Assembly: GCA_028565635.1 (NCBI GenBank)
Contig: JAOXYB010035051.1
Span: 1 to 13,970 of the forward strand
Source of the DNA: Phoronis ovalis
Lineage: Eukaryota > Phoronida > Phoronidae
Direction of reading: 5' to 3'
Length of the DNA: 13,970 bases
The notes below the pieces were generated by a model that did no database searches, was not told the origin of the DNA, and saw nothing but the letters and a program-made list of their open reading frames with translations. The position numbers and the translations under genes are program-made. Shown here in pieces: positions 9,118 through 13,970 of this stretch; positions within the stretch are counted from its first letter, which is position 1, and the number at the start of each line of letters is the position of its first letter.

Positions 9118-9563
9118 CAGAAGTCGCAACGTAATATCAACCGAATATCAATGATATATTTATATATAGGCAGTATTTCCACGTTGAGTTATCCAAACAT
9201 CGACGTTTGAGTCACGACTGGTCTTTCAACGTCGATTTATCGACGTGGAATAGACGTTGCGTTTATGTAGTCAAATGTCGCAACCTAACATCGACGAAGA
9301 ATCACCGTTGATTTTAAGTCGATATTCTGACGTCGATTTATCGACGTGAAATAGACCTGGGACTAATTTATATTAGTCCCAGAATAGACGTTGCATTTAT
9401 GTAGTCAAATGTCGCAACCTAATATCGACGAAGAATCAACGTTGAGTTAAGTCGATATTTCGAAGTCGGATTATTGACGTGGAATAGGCGTTGTGTTTAT
9501 GTTGATGGACGTCGTGATATCAACTAAGTATCAACGTTGATACAACATGATGTGCCGGCTGGG
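9118..9563. repeat. CpG-rich tandem array, about 100-bp units rich in CGACGT/ACGTTG palindromes
   Basis: The anchor AATAGACGTTG recurs at 9249, at 9350/9383 (split by an insertion) and as AATAGGCGTTG at 9483, giving a period of 100-101 bases. GTCGCAACCTAAYATCGACG follows in the two best copies (9277 and 9411). Each unit contains ACGTCGATTTATCGACGT, an 18-nt near-complete dyad (9229-9246 and 9330-9347, decayed in the third copy). The first copy (from 9118) is diverged. The array ends at TGTGCCGGCTGGG (9551-9563). It encodes nothing and stands out sharply in CpG content from its surroundings. Confidence 0.8.
9350..9389. repeat. 26-nt perfect palindrome flanked by 7-bp direct repeats, inside the array
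   Basis: CTGGGACTAAT (9357-9367), loop TTAT (9368-9371) and ATTAGTCCCAG (9372-9382) form a perfect 11-bp stem. AATAGAC lies immediately on both sides (9350-9356 and 9383-9389). Removing the 33 added bases restores the 100-101 base period of the array, so this is an insertion into one unit. Confidence 0.8.
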
Positions 9564-9685
9564 TGTCTGCATTCTGTCTATACGTAACGCAGCATCTCTG
9601 ACAGTACTGATGTCGTAATCCAGTAATCCGTTTAAAACATATCTTCCATTTTCTAAAATACCAGGGTCCTAGTAGTATATTACAA

Positions 9686-9967
9686 ATACAGACCGGGGGG
9701 GCAGACGCGCGTTACGCGCTTAGGGTCTAGATCTGTTTTTTTTTGGCTAAAATCACGAAAAGGGGTGGTTTTCTGGAGGTGTGACACTTCTTTAGGGGTG
9801 TTTTTTCCCAAAAGTCACATCCTTAGGGGTGAATTTTAAAATTATAATAAATGCTTCCTTAGGGTTGTTTTTTTGCAGAATTTCACTTCGTTAGGGGCTT
9901 TTTTTGAAAAGTCATGTTAGAACATGGGTACCCACTTTCATATTGACTACCCCCCCCGGATACAGAC
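9686..9967. mobile_element. Miniature element with CCGGGGGGG ends and ATACAGA(C) duplication
   Basis: The left end CCGGGGGGG (9693-9701) faces the inverted CCCCCCCCGG (9950-9959). ATACAGAC occurs directly at both flanks (9686-9693 and 9960-9967), so a 7- or 8-bp target-site duplication is likely. The interior (about 260 bp) has four loosely spaced copies of a T-rich unit around CTTYnTTAGGGGTG (near 9788, 9828, 9854, 9888). No coding frame is present. The GC-only ends resemble those of the element at 2118-2544, but the interior differs. Confidence 0.7.
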
Positions 9968-11396
9968 AAGGAGACAGACGTACGCGTATTACATGTATTC
10001 TAATTACAGTTTCTGCCGTAATGAATATATATGCCAGATTATAATTTGATCGCTGACAAGCAATAATAATACTTGCAAGCATGTTTTTTCTAATCAACTA
10101 TCGAGTCAGTTCTTATCGTGCATTAGATCTTGAATAAAAAAGATTACCAGTAATATTTTAAAATTAAAGATGCAAAATCTCTCTTCAGGCATGTGCAGGT
10201 ACGCGCACCAAGATGTTTATTCAACTAGATGCTTGCTCATTTGTAAAAAAGTATATTTAAATGTCTATTTCCAGTATCGGAGCCAGTGCCAGTTTAGCTT
10301 TCTAATCCTCTCTATTTTATAAAGAAAATTATCCTTATCAATAATTATTACTAATGCTACATAATTTCAAAAAACAGCAAAGAAATAAAATTAAAGAACT
10401 AATGTATTTTAGATTACCAAAAGATCCAACATTTACAACACAAATATTACTTAACATAAAATGTAGACAACTATTACTTCTGGATGAAAATAGTTATTCC
10501 TGAGTTTAGGTAGTATGTGTACTTTTTTTAGCTTTCTGTAAGCATTACTTTTTCTATAGGTTATATATTTTCCTTACATTATTTTCTTGACATCTAAATA
10601 TACATGTTTAGCCTATATTATTCATTTGTGTTCTTCTGCAGCTGTTCTTATCCCAGGTCTTGTACATAACATTGTATATTTGAGATGAGCATGGTCACAA
10701 AACGTTCTTAACGACATCTATTAAAATAAAGATAAAGGCCCCAAACTCCGAATGTCCGTGTGTCACAAGCGAGCGAACGAAATAACGAAACAATGAAGGA
10801 ATTCTCCTTAAGCCACTCCCTAATAACTAGTAATGCGTAACATATATTACCCTATTTTACAATGTACTCTTATGCATACAATGCATATTGTAATCTGTTC
10901 TAAGTGTGAAAATTATAATCAGGCATTCACATTCCATATGTACTATTCTGATTCTGGACTACAAGATAACAACGTTGGAAGTGGAGACTAAAAATATAAA
11001 AGAATTATTTGAAAGATCGACATAGTGACAGAACCGATCCCATCATTTTTGATCACTTTAAACAGTTTTTGGAAAGTTGATCTTTGACTGCTAAATAAAT
11101 TTTACCTCGAAGTCAGCTATAGTTCATGCTCGGAATGTCATAGTTTAAGTAAAATTCCCCTACCATTCTTTGAGATGTAGGTTGCGGAGAAAAAATCGGA
11201 ATAATAATCGAGAGAAGAAAAAACATACAAAACTAATATGTTTGTTAATTGCATATGATAGAGCAACCCTATTAATTGAAAAAGCTAGTTTGTTATCACA
11301 GCCTCGTTTCCATAAAGTATCATCACTAACAACTGGATCAAAACTTTATCAATTAATATTGGACTTGCCTCTGCCAAATAAATTATTAATAGTCTG
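9968..11396. other. Intergenic between the two convergent genes, nothing recognised
   Basis: Strongly AT-rich with no long open frame, no clear repeat structure and no RNA gene that I can support. An open frame at 11170-11415 (81 codons, Lys/Arg-rich start, Leu-rich end) lies beside the discoidin gene's 3' end but shows no family motif and is probably chance. Confidence 0.5.
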
Positions 11397-11402
11397 TTTA
11401 TT
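11397..11402 (-). terminator. Candidate polyadenylation signal of the discoidin-protein gene
   Basis: TTTATT on the plus strand reads AATAAA on the minus strand, starting 17 bases after the stop codon. It would give a very short 3' UTR. Other A/T-rich variants lie further downstream, so the true site may differ. Confidence 0.4.
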
Positions 11403-11419
11403 ATCAAGGTATTAATGCA

Positions 11420-11701
11420 TCAACATGTGTAGAGTTCCCACTTCACGCATATTCTTCCATTCCAGGTCTGCGGCTTCAGTTTTATATATCGTGCTGTTAT
11501 TGGTGGCGCTATATCATTTGACACTCTGGTGTCACGGTCAGTATTGCCAGGGAAAACCACATCTCCATTGTGATTCTGGTAATTCAGCCATATTTGATCG
11601 TTTTGGCTGTACTCCAGCTTGTAAGACGTAACCCATTGAGGTTGGTTAGGTCGCCCCGCTGTCTCTGACTTAACTACAGTTATAGTTACACCAAGATCTA
11701 C
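11420..11701 (-). CDS. Discoidin-protein exon 3: rest of the F5/8 type C domain
   Basis: The acceptor is AAAATTTCAG, with the exon starting at the G of GTA (11701). The exon encodes V145-C237. The strand motifs SYKLEYSQN, VFPGNTD, ARYIKLKPQTW and CVKWELYTC are diagnostic of the family. The open frame extends upstream to 11767, but those 22 codons are intron. The TGA stop is at 11422-11420. Confidence 0.88.
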   Translation of the reverse strand, partial: VDLGVTITVVKSETAGRPNQPQWVTSYKLEYSQNDQIWLNYQNHNGDVVFPGNTDRDTRVSNDIAPPITARYIKLKPQTWNGRICVKWELYTC

Positions 11702-13038
11702 CTGAAATTTTATACTTAACTTCTGACATAGGAATAAAGTGGTAGCCGAATGAAATGTAAAGCTCACATGTTTTGCTTCCGTGTTAAAAAGATCTTAATA
11801 CAACGTTGTGGTTATTTTTGATTTTAAATTCTTAAAACTGTCATGAAATAAAACTTGATAACACCCAGTAAGGAAGTTCGCTTAAAAATCCAACTAGTTC
11901 GTGGATTTGGTGCACGACTTGGCTTGGGCATCAAAGTTATTACAAGGATTAGTGGAGTAAAACCTATGTATTAATACATACACACCTTGATCCATTGGTT
12001 TGTATCATCGAAACCTAATTTCACTAACCACGCTAAATTTGCTGCAAAGATGGTTTTGGAGGCATGCCAGCTTGCATCGTAAATGGTGGATGAAGAGAAA
12101 CTAGACGCTGGGAGAGATAACAACAACTCTTTGTAATCTGAAAGACATTATCGCATCACATATGTTTAGAATATTTTTAAAATGATAAATGACGATTTGC
12201 ATTTTATGTTATATTATACCGTTACACATAATATGGCATAAGGTCAAAAACCTTAAATTTATATTTTTTTTATTTTTTTCCTCCTTGGCGCTGGCTTTTT
12301 GGAAATAATATTAGCTTTTTAAAGTAAAATACAACCAAAATTTGATATGATTAAAAACTGGGCAAAACTATGAAATTTGTCAGTTGCGAGATGGCATTTT
12401 CCGGAGAGAGTCTACAAACTGGAACAGCATAAAAAATGTTGGTGGTCATGCGTGCACGAAAAATTGACTGGGAGATACATAATCAGTTTTTAACAGATAA
12501 TTTTATTCGCGCAATGTTTGGGAATTTTTTATAACGATTTAGGTTACATGAAATTACTATATAGAAGAGGATGGGAAAATCAGTTGTGTCCTTATACCAT
12601 ATATGTATATGTACAAGCAAAATAATGTAGCGCTTTCTACTGTGCTGACATACGGTTGCAGTCACTGACGAAACATTATACGACAGTGCATGAAGAGAAG
12701 AAAACGACGTAAAATTGAAGGATTAGATAACAATGTACATATATATGATTACACAAACCTGCAATATATAGTTGACAATGATCATTATTGTTCGACTCAT
12801 CCACGTCAGTGATTCCGGTTATGTCGGGATAGCTAACGCATAGCATACTTGTTGACTTAAAACAGAATCCCCTGCAAAATTTAGTGACTCCTCGACAAAT
12901 GTTTGCGCACTCTAAAGATGACCGTACGTTCATGGTTTCCTGAGCACAGGTTGGATTATTGATATATTGTTTATCTAATAACTTGTAAGTACACCCCTTT
13001 ACACACAGTATAAATGCCAATAACACGACAAAGATCAT
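11420..13038 (-). CDS. Secreted apple/PAN-like plus F5/8 type C (discoidin) domain protein, 3 exons, complete
   Basis: Exons on the minus strand are 13038-12759, 12137-11986 and 11701-11420; the spliced frame is 714 nt, 237 codons plus TGA. Residues 1-15 form a signal peptide (MIFVVLLAFILCVKG). Residues 16-88 hold eight cysteines (16, 31, 44, 48, 55, 59, 67, 88) with the C-x3-C and C-x3-C spacing seen in apple/PAN or WSC-like modules. Residues about 98-237 are a discoidin domain: LPASSFSSS, NQWIKVDLGV, YKLEYSQND, FPGNTD, ARYIKLKP, and the closing CVKWELYTC. Such domains bind sugars or phospholipids outside cells, so a secreted lectin-like, adhesion or immune role is plausible but inferred. 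The usual first cysteine of the discoidin domain is not evident. All introns are GT-AG. The start has A at -3. No membrane anchor follows. I do not recognise a named orthologue. Confidence 0.87.
11702..11985 (-). other. Intron 2 of the discoidin-protein gene
   Basis: GTGTGT donor and AAATTTCAG acceptor; it splits the QWIK-VDLG motif of the discoidin domain in phase 0. Nothing else was seen in it. Confidence 0.8.
11986..12137 (-). CDS. Discoidin-protein exon 2: first part of the F5/8 type C domain
   Basis: This 152-base exon was found by reading between the two longer frames. The acceptor is AATGTCTTTCAG (AG at 12139-12138). The exon encodes D94 to K144, including LSLPASSFSSSTIYDASW and GFDDTNQWIK, and ends AAG|GTGTGT. 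It joins in phase 0 to VDLG of exon 3, restoring the QWIxVDLG signature of discoidin domains. Confidence 0.85.
12138..12758 (-). other. Intron 1 of the discoidin-protein gene
   Basis: GTTTGTG donor and CTTTCAG acceptor. It contains T-rich runs near 12260-12300 and no exon-like frame that would join in phase 1. Confidence 0.75.
12759..13038 (-). CDS. Discoidin-protein exon 1: signal peptide and apple-like domain
   Basis: The exon covers residues 1-93 and the first base of D94. The ATG is at 13038-13036. Codons run in frame to HCQLYIA, and the donor is GCAG|GTTTGTG. The whole eight-cysteine module sits in this one exon with a phase-1 end, the classic arrangement of a shuffled extracellular domain. 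Confidence 0.85.
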
Positions 13039-13888
13039 TTTCTATACGACAGTTAGTTTCAGCGGTTATTATTAAAAGTTATCAAACTAATCAGAATTGA
13101 AAATAAACTTAAAACGTTTTAAGGCGAACCTGAGATTATTCTTAAAAATCTCAAATTAACTAAACATTTTAGTTTGAAGAAATGATACGCTTCCTAATGC
13201 TCTATCGTTATTTCCATCCTTTTGGCTTGTTGACGTTCAATGCACTGACACACACCTCTACTAATACATGCTGCGCAAGAACGGGTGAAATTTAATAATT
13301 CATGTCACTGTTTATTGTGGGGTATTTTGTAAATAATGTATACGTAAGTAAATATAACAATGTGAAAGAAGTTAAATGTCATTTGATTAGGTTAATGCGA
13401 ATTACACGACAACCGGTTTAGCCATAATAAAATATTCATGCAAGCTAGTGATCGACATCATTACATTCGGCAAAATATTTTACTTTATTTTAAATTTTTA
13501 ATTTCTTACAGACTTACTATCTGCTCAGCTAAAATGCTATTATAGGGTTTCAAAGGAAACATTTTGTCAGTTTGACTAAATACTATTCAAATGCCTTTAA
13601 AAAACAACTCAACAAAAATTTAAAACGGAACAGTACAAACTTAATTGCGTTGGTAATAATTTCCGACCCCTTAGCAAAGTTTATCAATTTCATCTTTTGC
13701 ACACAAAATATAACTAAACATTTTGCTCAGCATCATGTATGTTATATTTTGCAAACTTGCATGTCTGGGGAACGGCTGGAAGTATTAACTATATTAGTTA
13801 TTTATGTTTTTGTAAATAATATTGTAAGTAACAATATAGGACTATTGACTATCATTGTATTACAATTGATTCTGTACTCTCTGCATCT
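13039..13888. other. Upstream flank of the discoidin-protein gene
   Basis: Non-coding and AT-rich. This is the region where the minus-strand promoter must lie, but I see no convincing TATA box or initiator and no further upstream exon. Confidence 0.5.
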
Positions 13889-13970
13889 CCCCCGGGGAGG
13901 GCACTTATGTAAAGGGTGGGTCCACATGCGCAAACACAGGTTTAAAAAAAGGCCCCTAAACGCGTATATA
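13889..13970. mobile_element. Left end of a third CCCCGGGG-type element, cut by the window edge
   Basis: CCCCCGGGGAGGGCACTTATG starts at 13889 in otherwise AT-rich DNA and is followed by GC-rich, G-run-containing sequence to the window end. It resembles the end of the element at 2118-2544 (CCCCGGGGGGTCACTC). The other end and any target duplication lie outside the window, so this is tentative. Confidence 0.4.

Noticed and set aside
9118-9563. CRISPR-like array of dyad repeats
   Set aside because: The repeats are about 100-bp tandem units with no unique spacers, in a spliced eukaryotic genome.
9788-9900. TTAGGG occurrences suggesting interstitial telomere repeats
   Set aside because: They occur as TTAGGGG within a spaced T-rich unit of a miniature element, not as head-to-tail TTAGGG hexamers.
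11170-11415. 81-codon plus-strand open frame with a basic start and Leu-rich end
   Set aside because: No recognisable motif, no splice partner, AT-driven Leu/Ile/Lys composition; it lies in the 3' flank of the minus-strand gene.
11425-11631. 68-codon plus-strand open frame
   Set aside because: It is the antisense shadow of discoidin exon 3.

Overview
The window is nuclear DNA of an animal. It is AT-rich, and its two protein-coding genes are interrupted by short introns with mostly canonical GT-AG borders. Both genes encode secretory-pathway proteins of a kind common in marine and freshwater invertebrates: an arylsulfatase B-like enzyme and a small two-domain protein (apple/PAN-like plus coagulation-factor 5/8 type C, or discoidin, domain). 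Together with several short non-autonomous repeats, this points to a lophotrochozoan, most likely a bivalve mollusc. The phylum is an inference from gene style and repeat type; nothing in the window proves it.

Layout. Positions 1-2117 are intergenic with no gene I can support, apart from a small cluster of repeated 10-mers near 953-1013. Positions 2118-2544 hold a short inverted-repeat element with CCCCGGGG ends and a likely target-site duplication. Positions 2903-8296 (+) carry a complete 10-exon arylsulfatase B-like gene of 557 codons. All introns and phases could be worked out by hand, and one intron (5740-5960) uses a GC donor. The 3' flank follows. Positions 9118-9563 hold a CpG-rich, roughly 100-bp tandem array of self-complementary units, one of which carries a 26-nt perfect palindrome bounded by 7-bp direct repeats. 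A second short GC-ended inverted-repeat element lies at 9686-9967. Positions 9968-11396 show nothing I can name. Positions 13038-11420 (-) carry a complete three-exon gene of 237 codons (signal peptide, apple-like domain, discoidin domain). The last 80 bases enter a third CCCCGGGG-type element that runs off the window.

The two genes are convergent (tail to tail), about 3.1 kb apart, with the repeats in between. Nothing shows that they work together. The sulfatase should act on sulfated glycans in the lysosome or outside the cell. The discoidin protein is a predicted secreted carbohydrate- or lipid-binding molecule.

The most interesting observations are the paired loss of disulfide cysteines in the sulfatase, the GC-AG intron inside it, the palindrome insertion in the tandem array, and the family of GC-ended miniature elements.
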